Assembly: GCA_003117195.1 (NCBI GenBank)
Contig: BDSI01000040.1
Coordinates: 1 to 64,000 of the forward strand
Source: Eudorina sp. 2006-703-Eu-15
Taxonomy: Eukaryota; Chlorophyta; Chlorophyceae; Chlamydomonadales; Volvocaceae
Direction of reading: 5' to 3'
Length of the DNA: 64,000 nt
The position numbers and the translations under genes are program-made. The notes below the pieces were generated by a model that was given only the letters and a program-made list of their open reading frames with translations, did not search any database and was not told where the DNA came from. This document shows, one piece after another, positions 11,418 through 24,233 of the stretch (its first letter is position 1; each line of letters begins with the position of its first letter).

Positions 11418-12589
11418 GTTACAGCCCAAGTAAGGAAGCATTAGCTAAACAGTGATCGTCAGTCTGCGGCCGGCAACAGCCCCCCCGCGCGCGCTGCGCC
11501 CGTGCGTGTGAGGCCTGCTGCGCACGTGCGCGCGGGCTGTATTAGTTGTATTGGTAGTTTGGTACGTACCGACCTTCTAGGTACCAGCACGCAGCCGGCA
11601 GCAGGTGGGACCCGACAATCAACCGACCTTCGTTCAAACTTATTATTGACATAATTAGTATTATATTAACGCGCAGAGCGGGTATGAGGCTACAAGTAAT
11701 GAAGATGTACAGGTTCCTGCGAAAAGGACGGATTATCATACATGGTCCGGTACGTACATACCGAAACATACATGTTCCGTGGCAGTTGGAACAAAAGAGG
11801 CACATACCGCACATACATACATGTCGGTATCATAAATCGCAGCGTTTTAAAAAGCCTCTAGCTATTTCTTTCTCGGGGTCTTTAATGGGAGCCAAGCCCT
11901 TTCATTCGTATGTGAAGTGCTTACTTTCTTGAAGCATGGCAGTGCGCTTCTCGTTGATCTACCTAAGGTCGGTACCGCCGCCCGAATTCCGCCCGCCGGC
12001 GGTCCGAACGCGCGCTAGCGCGCTCCTCAAGCGGCCAATGGCTGTAAGCGCTTCACGTCATTAAAAACAGCAATGCATGGGACGATAGTTTGACGTATGA
12101 TGATTTACGGCACGTTTGGTCCTCCAAGGCCTTGCTCGCTCCTGTGGATGGCCCGCGGTGGTAGACGCCCACGGCCCCGTCGTCGATTCGTTGGAACTTC
12201 ATTCTCGAAATAATATATTGCTAGCGGCCCGCCGCTCGGGGTATGTCACAGCGTGACACTCCTGTTTTACAGAGTATCTACGGACCCCTACCGGCTAAGA
12301 TGCTACGGCCGGAGATACTCTATGCCCAATCGTGCTGAAAGTATTTGTCGGAGGGAGCTTTTGCCGGCATTTTATCTACTCAAGGGTTTTTTCCCCGCGC
12401 GAGAGGCCATGAATATCTACAACCTCGTTTTCCTCCCAAGGAACAGTATCTGTCCGTTCATTCATTCGGCATCTATCTGTCAAAACTCAAGATTTTCGAC
12501 TAACTGAACTGGAGGCGGCACCTGCTGACCCTTCCTTGATATCCGGTGCTGGGATCGTATCGATGCGTGTGTGTTGCGGCCAGCCAGGC
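11418..12589. other. Intergenic DNA; no gene seen
   Basis: No conserved coding segment is visible. It includes a GC/CG-alternating stretch at about 11480-11535 and an imperfect hairpin GAGTATCT/AGATACTC at about 12271-12320. The right side grades into the duplicated unit. Confidence 0.4.
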
Positions 12590-14229
12590 ATGATGTGAGT
12601 GGCGGTGACTGCTGGAGAGTGTCGGCTTTCTGGCCAGCAGTTAGTAGTTGAAGGTTCGTGCGTTGGAACTAACCAGCACACGCACGGGCGACGGGTCTGG
12701 TGGCACACGGGCATTCCCCGGGCTTAGCCATGCCCGCCGTCGCCTGTCACGCACTCCTGACCTGCCTGCCTGCCTGGGAAGACACACACGCCTACATACA
12801 CTTGCTTGATTACATCCATCAACGATTGTTGGATGGGTCGTCCGATACGTTAGCTGTCCGCTGTATTTTACATGTGCGCGTACGTACGTGTATGTGCCCC
12901 GTATTATTAATGATGTTCATTCATCCGGTGGACCCCGAGGGTCATGTGTGACAGCCGCATATAGCCTCCTCACCACACACTGCGACACAAGAAACTGCAC
13001 ATGACAGGCTCCACAAATGCACCGAAGCACACCCCGCCATGCATGCCTTGGCATTTTCAGTTATATGTACGGTTCGTTAGCAACATGTACGACAGGAGGT
13101 ACGGCAGTGTCCTGACTTGACTTGACCTGCGTGACCCACTGCTGCGGTCCCATCTATCTGTAGCTATGCAGACTAAAACCCTGCCCTGCTCGTTATTAGC
13201 TGCTGTAAGGGAGTGTAGCGCTCAACGTCGACCCTGGCGTATGGCGACGGGAACCCCTATCTTCTATCTATTAGCACGCTGGGCTCCGCGCCCACACTCC
13301 GTCCGCACCGAAGCAAGCCTTTGAAGCCGCCATTTGCATTGCAGCTCACGCAACGACAAACACCGATTAAGAAGCATGTCCAGGTCAGCGCTTGCGCGCG
13401 AAATGGACTGGCGAGCGAGGCGAGGCGAGGCAAGGCGACGCGGTGGCGGTGACAAGACGTCGAGCCACACGCACGGCCACACGCACGCAGATAACACAGA
13501 CCCACGCAGCACCGCAGCACCGCACTCACCACTCGCCTACCGCGCGCGCGCCCCGCCGCCCCGCAATGCGTGGGAAAAGAAACGGCCCATGCCGCGTACG
13601 TAGGTAGCAGCTAAAGGTAGCAGCTAAAGCAGCTGATGAGCTCTTTGCCCCTACTAACTAGCTAGCTGCACAGCTACCATACAGCCCCAGCCGCCTCTCA
13701 ACACATCTCTATATGTACCAACTGCTGGATGGGCGGCGAAGCCCAGCCACCGCCAAGCGAATCGGCCGCCATCTCCTTCCATAAGAAACAAAAGTAATAA
13801 AGCCCCGCCCTGATGATGACCTGTCGTACGTGTCGTACGGGTCCAGTGCAGTGCAGTGCTGTCGTCCGGTCCGTACCTCGCGCGTTGCCGATCTCCATCG
13901 GGGAGCTAGATAGCAATGGGTTGGTTAGTTGGTTGGTTAGTTGGTTGGTTAGTTGGTTCAATCGTTCGTTCGCCGCGCATGCCTGCAGCCGTTTGTATGT
14001 TGTCACCCTGCTCACATCATCCTTGCCGCCAGCCAGGTCACGCAGAAATAATGCACGCCGCCGCCTGATGCATGGCCATATCTAGCTAGACAGGTAGCTA
14101 GAGTATGTAGCTAGAGCGGCGAAACGCACTCGTGATGATGACCTCCGCGGCCGCGCGTCTGCACCGGCGGATGGCTCCTGCTGCTTGAGGTTCCCGAGCG
14201 AACCCTAGCCACTGCAGGTTAGTTGATCG
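12590..14229. other. Intergenic 3' flank of nucleotidyltransferase copy A; no gene seen
   Basis: This is duplicated intergenic sequence (counterpart 28640-30149). It includes a GGTT/AGTT tandem stretch at 13916-13958 and several CTAG-rich segments. Open frames here do not match between the two copies at the protein level, which argues against coding function. I saw no TGTAA signal in the minus-strand 3' region. Confidence 0.45.
12927..13040 (+). repeat. Dispersed repeat family, copy at left of duplication A
   Basis: The segment contains GGACCC..GGGTCAT, then AGCCTCCTCACCACACACTG and AAGCACACCCC in fixed order. The same order recurs at about 27712-27830 and 28958-29075. Together with the (ATTC)n-tailed family, these copies sit at or near the edges of the tandem duplication. 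Confidence 0.55.
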
Positions 14230-17200
14230 TTACTTGACCGTTGGTTGACCGTTAGTTGGTTGGTTCCCGACCCCTGGCCGCCGGATCTTGGATGCCCACA
14301 CCAGCAGCAGCAGCAGTCCGCAGCTGAGGGCGGCGGCCACGAACGCCGCTGCGCGCCATCCCGCCAGAAGTCCCAGCACGCGGCCGCCGCCGTCGCCGCC
14401 GCCGTCTTCCAAAGCCTCCAAGCCCGCTCGGAACAGCGCGGCCCAGCCCGCGCGAGCCGCCGCCCTGACCGCCGCGACCACGAGGGCGGCCAGCCGATGC
14501 CCGCTCGCCAGTAGTGCGGCGGCCACGCACACCACCGCCGCGGTACTGACCCATGGGTCAGCAGGACTGCCACCGCGGGCGCCGTCGGAGTTTACGGAAC
14601 TGCCTCCCACGTCCTCTGCGCTTCCGTAGTAATGGTGCGCCGAATGGAGACGGCGGTATGGCGCGCACCCCGGGCCTTCTTCCGCATGGAACGTCGGCGC
14701 CAGCGGCGGCGGCGGCGGCGGCGGCGGCGGCCCGCTGCAGGATGCCGCCGCCGCCGCCGCAAGCTCCGCGGCCCCATCCGCAAACCCGGAGACCTCAGGG
14801 GGCCGCACCCCGCCCCGCGATGGATCCGCTGCCTCGCAATGCGGCTTCAAAGGCGTCGCTGCGGACGCGCCGCTGCTGCTGCTGCTGCCGGCGGGGCCCT
14901 GCCCGCCCTTGGCCGCAACCCTGAGACCCGGCGGGTAATGGTGCGGCTGCGCCGCCGCCGCACTGCCCCACAGGCTGCCGCGCTGCCCCATGTACACCAG
15001 CTCACCCGTCCGGGCGCTGAAGCCTGGCCGACCAGTGAGACCCGGCGCCCCGACAGCCGCCGCCGCCATCAGCGCCTCCTCCTCAGCACACACGCCGAGC
15101 GGCGGTACCAGCGGCGGTGACGTCATCATGATATCACCCAGCCAGGGCACCGACGTCCCGCTTCCCGCCTCCCCCGGCTCCGCCGCCGCCCCAGCCGGGA
15201 GAACCGCCGGGGGACCCGCCCGCCCCGAGTCTGCATCCGTGACTAGGGCCGCCGACGACGGCCCACCGCCGGCCGGAGCAATCGCAACGTCGCCTGCCGA
15301 CGCCGCCGTGAGTGCCGCGAAGCTCGACGACAGGAGGTCCGCTGTCCCCAGGACCGGGCTCAGGGTCTGCGCCGCCGTTGCGGTCGTCGTCGTCGACATC
15401 GTCGTCGTCGTTGTCCCCCGGGCGGCTGTGGCTGTGGCTGCGGCTGCGGCTGGGCCCGGCGTCGCCCTGCCCGCACGCAGCGCTGACAGCAGGCCCAGGT
15501 ACATGGCGCACTTGGCCTCCAGAGCCCGCTCCACGTCGGCGGCGTAGGCCTGCGCTAGCGCCTCCTTCTCCGAAACCACACGCTCCCGCGCGCGAGCCTC
15601 CCAGTCCACCTCACCGCGCATCAGCCACTCCTCCAGCTTGCTCAGGCAACACCTGTACGACAGATGTTCGACCGGTCGTCCGGCCATTAGGACAGGGACA
15701 GGACAGGACAGGAGCAGGGGCAGGGACGAGGACAGGGTCAAGGACAGGCGTGTGCCGAGGCCAGTGCGCAGGTGAGAGGTTTGGTGTCGGTGAGTGCGAA
15801 AGCGATAAGTGTCGGTCGGTCTGTGTGGGACGACATCTCCGTCCGTCCGTCCGTCCGTCCGTCCGTCCGTCCATGCGGGACGACATCGGGTGGACTGACT
15901 GCGCAGTCGGCCGGTGCTCGTCTCGCTTCGTTGGTGTCCTGAGAATGGACCAACCTCCTGGCTGGGAATACTGCTCGCGCCACGTACGGGCCCAAACGAT
16001 GGTTCATCGCTGCGTCGCCGCGTTGCTTGCCGCTTCGATCACGCATTCAAATTCACCCTCAGTCTCAACCTAGGTCTCAGCCTCAGCCTCAGTCTCACCT
16101 GTACCAATCGTTGAAGGGCGTGTGAGTGAAGGAGCCGCTGAACAGCGCCTCACGGCCGCTCTGCACGTGGACTGCATCCACCTGCGCACGGCGTCCAAGT
16201 ATCATTCCCCTGATGTTCTGTTCAGCATGCATCTAGGCGACCAAAGGAAAGGGCGGACCCGCCAGACCCCACCCCGCCCGCAGGCAGTGGCGGAGGTGGA
16301 TGGGGCGGAGCCCACGCGGCCCCGAAACCACTGAATGCCATCATGGGTTGCTGCCATCATGGGTTGCTGCCCTCGACAACCCGCCGGTGGCCACGAATAA
16401 ATTTCCACACATTCCCCTTCCCCCTTCCCCTTCCCCTTCCAACCCCCTCCTTGTCAGGCTGTTTGTCCCCAGCCAAGCTAAAACCCCTGGACATCCCCGC
16501 CCTGTAACGAGCCTGCGCTGCCCACTGCTGCGGTCTTCCCAACGCATGGGGCAATCGTCCGCTTCGGACGGTAGTAGTTTGTCTCTTTCTTCTACCTTTT
16601 TCGACCTTTTTCTCCTTCTTCTTGCTTGTGCAGCGTCGTGCAACGAAGTGCTTTTAGGAGTTCTCTGCGTGCCCTTGGGCCTACGGCTCGTATGGGTAGT
16701 TGTAAAGGTATATGGGGTTATGCACACCCACCAATCATGTAACATACACACACGCGCGCGGGTGGGCTGCTTGTTGAACACACGCGCGCACGCATGGGGC
16801 ACCACCACGCATTCCCGCGGCCCCCAGCCCAGCCCAGCCCAGCCCAGCCCAGCCCAGCCCAGCCCAGCCCAGCCCAGCCCAGCCCAGCCCAGCCCAGCCC
16901 GGTACGTACGTACGTATCCCCCTCACCTGGAACTGGGTGAGCTCCTTGAGCGACCTCCACGTGACCTCATCGACCAGCAGCGAGCCGCCCAGGTTGGCGC
17001 AGGTGACGCTGGGGACGTACTGGAGGCCGCTGCATGCGCACCCGCCGACAGCCCCAGGTCCCCAGCAGCAGTCAATGCCACCCCACAGCGACAGCGACGT
17101 GCATCGGTCGTCGGCATCGGAGTTTGTGGGGGAGAGGGCGCCAAGCAAGCCAGGTGATGTCATGTCAGGCCATGTCAGGCCATGTCATGTCCAGGTCAGG

Positions 17201-20200
17201 AAAGGCGTGGTATGTCGTGTCGTGTTGTGTCAGGTCGTGTCCGGCCAAGATAAAGCTGCACGAGCGCACGAGAGGCCCCCGCAGGGGACCGCTTGTCACT
17301 CCCCATGTAGTCCCCTCCTGGCCCCTCCCGGGCGGGCGGACAGAAGGGGGGCAGCACCTGTCACCTCGTGTGTCCGTCACACGCAGTCGCGGTGGTCGGG
17401 GCCAGTGCCCAGTGGGGCTGCGCGGCGACACATCATCGCGCGGACGCACGTCGGCGGGGCTGCCCTAGTGCGTGGGGCTCGTCGCCCTGCTGGGCCGCGA
17501 CCCATCCATCGGCTCTTACCGTGTCCTACCTCCCAATCGTTCCCCTGCGTCGGGCACCCATATGCCCCCCTCTTACATAGTCCCCACATGCCCAACCCCG
17601 GTCCAGCCAGCCCAACCCCGGTCCAGCCCCGCCCAACCCCGGTCCAGCCCCACATCCCCAACCCCGCGCAGCAGCTCACGGGTTCACTGCGTTGGTCAGC
17701 AACCGGAAACAGTTCGCCCGGTACATGACCGCATCCGCCGCAGTCATCGAGCCGCGCTATGGGGGGAGAGAGGCGGGGCGGGAGAGAGGCCGACAGACAG
17801 ACAAGACAGACAGACAGAGAGAGGGGGAGACAGAGGGGGGTGTCGAGATCCCAAGAGGTGGCCATCGTGCAAAGTCTGCCAGGAGGGGTGCGCAAGGGAG
17901 GGAATGAGCCCACGTGTGCGGGAAAGGCGGGGACGGCAAGAGGGCGGGCTTCCAGTAGAGAGGGTGACGGGAGTAGGGAGGGTGCTTAAGCTCAGGGCGT
18001 GAGCCAGGGACTTTTACTGTAACCCCGCGTTAAAACGTGTACAGACAGAGACGCACACGCGAGCTAGGGGGCCAGCCGGGGCTCACTCAGCAGGGCGGTG
18101 GCAGGCGGTCGGTCGCTTCCAGATCGTGGCGGTACCCACCCCGCCCACACACTCACCTTGTAGCCGCTGGTCAGCAGCCGGGCGTCCTCCGCAGTGACCC
18201 CCAGCTCCTCCAGCCGCTGCACCAGCAGCAACCTCGCCAGACCGCCCGACTTGGCGGCAAGCTTCCGGACCGTCGGGAGGCGCGTCCAGTTGCGGAAGCC
18301 GCTGATCACACTTGCGCGATCGTACTCGCTCCGAACCCAGAAGCGGGAGAGCCGCTCGGCCAGCTGCTGGTCAAGCTCAGACTGGCAACCAAGGGTGAGG
18401 AAAGAAAAGAGCCGCACCGGCGGCGGATACCCGAGGCGCGGGAAGGGGGTGCACAGTTCTCTAGGTCAGCGTTGTTATTTGATTTGTCGGCAGGCCGATT
18501 GGGTTCAGCCCGTCAGGGAGACGAAAGTGAACCCGCGGGTGCGCGCCTTTTAGGTTGCCTTGCTGCGGCCTCGGGAAGGGCTTTACAGGTAGGTAGGTAG
18601 GTAGGTAGGTAAGTAGGTAGGTAGGTAGGTAGGTAGGTAGGTAGGTAGGTAGGTAGGTAGGTAGGTAGGTAGGTAGGTAGGTAGGTAGGTAGGTAGGTAG
18701 GTAGGTAGGTAGGTAGGTAGGTAGGTAGGTAGGTAGGTAGGTAGGTAGGTAGGTAGGTAGGTAGGTAGGTAGGTAGGTAGGTAGGTAGGTAGGTAGGTGG
18801 GTAGCGGGCACAGGGCGGTCAAGGTGCGCACCTTGGTGGCGCTCAGCTCCTGTACGGCAGGCTCCACCAGCAGAGGATCCAGACCCGGGATCAAAATGTC
18901 CAGACCCAGCCGCTTCGAGTACTTGTGCAGGCGAACCTACGGCAGGGCAGGGGCCAGGAGGTATCATCAGCACGATCCGTTGAGATGCAGATATTACCTC
19001 TGCCAGCGGCTCAGGATACATCCAACAACCTCCAGCACGCACACATGCACACATGCCCACATATGCCCCTTGCTCTGCCTGCCCACACATAACACACACG
19101 CAGGTCATTTGGTAAGTGGCCACCGCCGGCTTGGTGGTGGCGAGGTCGTCTTGTTTGACTGTCCTGTTTGTCCTGTTGTGTTGCCAATGGTAAGTGAATC
19201 GCACGTTTTGGTAAGTATCCGGGCCTGGGCGGTTCTGGGTGGGCTTCTCATTGAACACACACAAACACCTTCTGAACTCTAGCCTTCTATTTGGCTGTCC
19301 GACATGAGGCTTCGGCGCCGGGAATGGTGGCGACACAGCGGCTTGGGATTTGGGCCTTTACACTGCAGACCGAAGAGATAGCAGGAGTCCTGACGAAAGA
19401 AGGACGAATAGTGGCCCCACGGGGGCAGTGAACCGCAGCAGCGGCCATCAGGAACTCGAATGGCCCAGGCAAGGGCTGGGGAAGCCAAAACCCGCTGCAG
19501 CGGGCTAAGCACGGTGGCCGGTGAGCGAGTCCAGGACGCGCGTAGTCCTTGTGAAGCAAGCACAGCTTCGCCAGGTTGATGAGCGGGGGTGACTTCTTGC
19601 CATTAAGCGTCTACCATACCTCGTAGCTGGGGGACTGCCGTACGGGCTCCACCAGCAGAAAGCCGCCGTGCAGCGCCCGCAGCGCGCGGCCGGCCGCCCA
19701 CACCTCCACACCGTCGTACAGTACGGTGCACGCATCGACGTCAAAGCCGTGAACCACCTGTCGACGTGGCCGTGAGAGGGCCCCAAGTGGGTGCCCCCGC
19801 ACGAACCAAGCGAACAAAATTTGAACAAACAGCACAGCACACGCAACCGTAGAGACTGTGTTGCCTCCGTCATGCAGCTGGCACGGTCGTAAGTCTTCTC
19901 ATTTGTAGTCATGCCCGTCCCTGGGCTGGGCTGGGTTGGGCGGGTTCGTTTCCTTAACACACGCCCGTGGACTGCCATGCTTATGTACGTATGTACGAAT
20001 GTGCGTACGTACGAATGTGCGTACGTACGAATGTACTAATGTATGCAAATGTGTGTGCCCACCTGCGCTGGCGACTCGTACAGGCGCAGCACCAGCTGCA
20101 GCTGCCCCACCAGGTTGCCGCCCTTGTCCGGCGGGTGCTCGCCGTCCAGCGCCAGGTCCGTGACCACCACATCCAGGGTGTGCAGCTTCGACTGCGGCGG

Positions 20201-23200
20201 GCGGGCGGGGAGGGAGCGGAGCGGGAGCGCCAGGCGCGCGCATGAAGCGAGAGGCAGCCAGGGCCGGACACACGATAGGGCACAGGGGCAAAGGGCGGGC
20301 GGCGACGAGAGTCAGGACGGCGAAACCAACCGTCCGTAGTGTTAGGGAAGAAATACGGCCGCATGGTCCATTCCACCGGACACGCCGAACTACCCACTCC
20401 ACAATTCAAAGAGTCCCTGCTCTCCCATGATCGGGTCCCCCGGTGCAGGTAAGCCAGCCCCCAGACCTGCACATGGGAAACTGCGTCAGGACTTTGCACA
20501 ACAGGCCCCCAGGCACGCGCTGCGTCCAGCGTCGCGCCAGACCGTGACCACAGCCCCACCGGCGTCCCTGCATGACCTCTACACACCGATCAGTGGTGCC
20601 GCGCGACCCCCATCATCTCCGTTGATCCCTTTTCGGGGTCCGCTGTAACGTTCCTTCATTCACTCAATTCCGACCCCCAGGCTTCCCGGCATCTGACATC
20701 TCTTGAGCGAAGGACAGCTTCAAGGGCGAGTTACCGTATACAGAAAGACAAGTGGCGATAGAACCGATTCGATGGGGGCTCCCGACACAGCAGCAAACTG
20801 TGGCGCCACCCGGGCACCTGCGCAGCCCCCACGGCAGCCAGTCCCCCGAACTACTGTAACCGCTGCCTCCACTCACCCCTGCCAGCGCGTACACGAGCAG
20901 GGACCTGTCGTGGACCGCCACCTGCCGCTGTACGGCCTCCAGCGCCTCCCGTACCAACTGCCACGCGGCGGCCTTGCGCTGCTCCGTGTCCCGCCTCAGT
21001 CCCGTGGCGGGGTCCAGGGAGGGGACTACCAGGAACAGGTCCACGTCGGAGGCGGACGCCCCCGGCACCACCATCGACAGCGCGGCGCCGCCGGCCATGA
21101 TCAGACCCGAGCCGCGGGCGGGACTGAACCAGGGCAGCGCGGGGTGCGACCACTGCGGGGCGGCATCAGGTCGGTGGCAGATCGGTAGCAGGTCGGCATC
21201 AGGTCGGCATCAGGTCGGTAGCAGGTCGGTGGCAGGTCGGCGGCAGGCGCAAACGCGATGAATTCTCCAAGGAATTCCATAATAGGGGCACAGGGGCGGT
21301 CTGCACGGCTAGCCAACAAGAACTGATCCAGGGATGCCGGACCGTGCACATGCGGATCGGGTCACGTGCGTACGGTACCTGCAGCACGGGCGTCAGTCGG
21401 GCCTTCCAGTTGATGGAGGGGTCGCCGTGGGGCAGCGGATGCAGACGCTGCGACTCCGCCGGCGCCCGAAGGAACAGCCGCTCCGGAACCGGACCGATGC
21501 CCGGCACCTCGCGGCACAGCCTCGCTGCGGCATCCGCGCCCGAGCTGCCAAAGGGAGGCGCCGCCGCCGCCTGCGCGCCCACGTGCCAAGGCTGCTCCGG
21601 CCCGGTGGCTGACTCACCCGCTTGCTCCCCCGGGGAATCTCCCCCGGTTGCTCCGCGGTCTGTCTCAGCATCTGCAAGGAACTGCTGGGGTTTCTGTGGG
21701 ATGTGCCGACCTGCAGGCTGCTGTTGCTGCTGCTGGTGGTGCTGGCGGTGCTGGTGGTGCTGCTGGTGGTGGTGTTGCTCCTGTTGTTGGTGTTGGCGCC
21801 GCCTGGGCACCCAGGCGGTGCTCGCTGTCGGGTCCTTCCACCTGCGGCGGGGCGCCGACCCGTGTCGCGGCTTGGTGGTCAAAGTGGGCCTCCCGACATG
21901 TGGAGATTACACCAACGGGGTGCGCCTCTTTCTCCCAGACCCGTGGTCGCAATCGGAACCCGCCGACCCACCTGACCAGGTCCAGGTAGGGGGTGGGGTC
22001 GCTGGTGACGGGCGAGCCGTAGCTCAGCAGCCGCAGCAAGTCCTCCACGTAGCTGTCGTACAGGCCGGGACTCGCCACCGCTAGCTCCATATTGTAGTCA
22101 ATGAAGGGCGGCACCGGCTGCGGCAGGCAGATGTCGGGGATACCCAGGAAGCGGCGGCCGCGCACCCAGGCCTGCGAGGCAGCGGGATGCGGCGGCGGCG
22201 GCATGAACCAGGGCCGACGCACAGGGCGCAGTCAGTTGCGTGTTTGCCCTCCTGCGGGTAAACGACGCGGGACACCGTGTGCTCGTCCTCCGAGAATGTC
22301 GGTTCGTCATTGCTTGGGCTCTGATTATCAGACATCCCAGGTCGGCTTGGCACGCAACGAAGGTGCCGTACACGTGGGCAAGAGAGCAGTTGAACGTGGG
22401 GGTTGCCACGAAGTGACCCACAAAAGAGCAGCAGCAGCAGCAGCAGCAGCACCACCACCACCACCACCACCATCACCACCACCACCGGCAGTAACAGCAG
22501 CAGACCTCCTTCATGTGAAATCGTCAATGTGAGCGGCGCAAATACATCCCCGGGGAATGTTTTCCTGCTTTTCTTTTTGATCCCCAGGGACTGTTTCCAC
22601 ACACGCACAAAATCCAAGGCCCTTTGGGGATTAGAGGACAGCGTTGTGCCACACACAAACACATACTGCATGCCCTTTCCACGGCATCTAAAACTGCCTT
22701 TAGGGCTGATCGCTGATGGACTAGGCCTTTGCCCCCTTCGTTGCTGCTCCTTGTATCGCCCCACAGCGCTCCACCTGGTTCTCCTTCATCCACATCTGGA
22801 AGCCGCTGGCCCGCTGGCGCCCCGCCGTGCCCACCACGGATTGCCCCAGATAGCTCAGGATGTCCCTGGCTGCGGGGGGCACAGCGACGCGGCAGAGGGC
22901 AGCGACCGTGGGGCAACTGGCTCCAATCACAGTTGGCAATCACAGTTCGCAATCACACGCGAACAAACGACGAGGTATGAATCAACTGACTGGCTCCTGA
23001 CGCTGTCCTGGCGACCCCATCCGAACAGGACCCACGTAACGCCTGCCACCTCCTTGACCACCACCGCTGTAAGATCAATAATATTTTAATAAAAACAACT
23101 GCGGCGGCTGTCGGGTGCTGGTGCTGGTGCTGCTGACGCTGCGGATCACAATTGGTAGCACGCCGACCCGCTCACCTTCCGGTGGGGCGTTCGCCAAGAG

Positions 23201-23816
23201 GGCATCGCATGCGGTTCGCGCCGACCCATGGTTCCCGGAGGGGCTGCAGGCGTCGTCCAGATCACAGACGGTCCTCAGCATGCGTCGTACATTAGGCCAG
23301 GCAAGCATCTCCCGCAGCATCTGTCGGTAGGGTGGGATTGGGATTGGGTTGAAGGCCAAGGGACCGCTTGTGTTACGCGGGGCGCGTTCTTGGGAGGTGC
23401 GGTTGGTGATGATGCCGAGCGAGTTGCGGGGAAGGCACTGAAAGACGAACGACAGCTCTCTGATGCGGTGCTGTCAAGCAAAACGCATGATGAGCGTCCT
23501 GGTCTGGGGCAACCTCTCATTCCCAGACAAGTGCGCAGGTCACAACGCCGCTTTGCGTCTGTGGTTGTGGGCAGGAGCCAGGGCACCCTCGACCACAATT
23601 GGGCATGAAGCGATGTCAAATTGTATCCATTGCACAAAGCAACGCTGAGCGCGCGACCATGCCAACCTCTCGGCTTTAAGATGAGCCGTCGCCCTGGACA
23701 TGCTCAAAAGCGTGGCGATCCACCTAAGTTGTAAATGCAATCTAGCTTCGGAGTCACGAGATATCCGTGTTGCTCACCTTGCTGTCTTCTGCGCGTTGCG
23801 GGCCCGCTGAAGCCAT
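14230..23816 (-). CDS. Nucleotidyltransferase-fold protein with C-terminal hydrophobic segments, copy A
   Basis: Fourteen exons on the minus strand: 23816-23778, 23470-23176, 22869-22775, 22171-21972, 21841-21379, 21152-20877, 20191-20063, 19757-19620, 18936-18832, 18381-18157, 17756-17680, 17029-16927, 16181-16099, 15652-14230. Phases agree throughout, giving 1216 residues. Exon 6 encodes GGAALS, thirteen residues after the GG, then DVDLF (GG at 385-386, DVD at 400-402). This is the hG[GS]x(9-13)Dh[DE]h signature of polymerase-beta-type nucleotidyltransferases. Exons 7-9 continue with [26 protein letters not shown] and [17 protein letters not shown] recall this motif order from uncharacterised proteins of giant viruses and protists, but could not check it. 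Exon 5 is Gln/His-rich. Exon 14 is Ala/Gly/Pro-rich and ends in two or three hydrophobic stretches that look like membrane anchors. Substrate and role are unknown. Confidence 0.75.
16825..16900. repeat. (AGCCC)n microsatellite in intron 12, copy A
   Basis: About 15 head-to-tail AGCCC units lie between exons 12 and 13 of the nucleotidyltransferase gene. The matching intron of copy B (31312-31735) has no such array. Confidence 0.9.
18589..18800. repeat. (GGTA)n microsatellite in intron 9, copy A
   Basis: About 50 tandem GTAG units lie in the intron just after exon 9 of the nucleotidyltransferase gene. Copy B has only a short GTCG/GTCT-type stretch at about 33340-33380, so the array expanded after the duplication. 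Confidence 0.95.
20624..20667 (+). repeat. Dispersed repeat, (ATTC)n-tailed family, copy 2
   Basis: The core GGGGTCCGCTGTAACG is followed by a degenerate CATT tail, in intron 6 of nucleotidyltransferase copy A. The matching intron of copy B carries it at 34825-34868, so this insertion is older than the duplication. Confidence 0.55.
21160..21245. repeat. 12-bp minisatellite next to the exon 6 acceptor, copy A
   Basis: Degenerate units of GGTCGGTGGCAG lie within about 10-90 bases upstream (minus strand) of the acceptor of exon 6. The copy B equivalent at 35322-35405 is a cleaner array of seven or so units. Confidence 0.75.
22425..22492. repeat. CAG/CAC microsatellite in intron 3, copy A
   Basis: A CAG run followed by a CAC/CAT run lies between exons 3 and 4 of the nucleotidyltransferase gene. 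Copy B has a similar but interrupted stretch at 37788-37870. It is intronic and so not translated. Confidence 0.85.
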
Positions 23817-24233
23817 GGCGAGGCGGACAGTTGGCCTTGCAAAACCGTATGAAAACCGCGGCAATATAGCAAGAACCAAGATGTCGGCGAGAGATGGCGT
23901 TCGAATCTAGGCCAATGTGAGACCAGGAGGACTGCGCACAGTGTTCTTTTCAGCAGAGCGCGGGAACAGATGTGTGAAGCAAGACGGGTTCCTTTGCATA
24001 TGCTACAGAAGCCACTGCAGTTTGCAATTTGTAAACAAAGGCAACAACCAAATAAATTGAGAGTTTCGTAAGTTTTGTGCAGAGACCGTCCGTTGCTTGT
24101 ACCGAGCACGTACGGTGACACCCAAAATTTACCCGCATAGCCGTGGCAGGTTGGCTTCATTGTACTCCATTAAGACATCCATATTGTTAGGTAATTATCC
24201 AGTTTTAGGTTTTCATGCTGGTAATCGTCAGCC
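23817..24233. promoter_or_regulatory. Shared divergent promoter region, copy A
   Basis: 417 bases separate the start codon of the minus-strand nucleotidyltransferase gene (23816) from that of the plus-strand uL1 gene (24234). The head-to-head layout and spacing are conserved in copy B (39309-39725) with almost no base changes, so any promoter and 5' UTR elements of both genes lie here. I could not pick out a convincing TATA box. Confidence 0.5.

Noticed and set aside
14245..15547. Plus-strand Ala/Arg-rich open frames
   Set aside because: Antisense shadows of the GC-rich last exon of the minus-strand nucleotidyltransferase gene, which has spliced continuity and a conserved copy.
18461..19336. 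Leu-Pro-Thr-Tyr repeat open frames across the (GGTA)n tract
   Set aside because: A tetranucleotide microsatellite translated in several frames, located in an intron between two supported exons.
23774..24160. 128-codon minus-strand open frame identical in both duplicated copies
   Set aside because: The identity comes from the near-identical tract. The supported start exon (ATG at 23816) lies in it in another frame and the rest is promoter.
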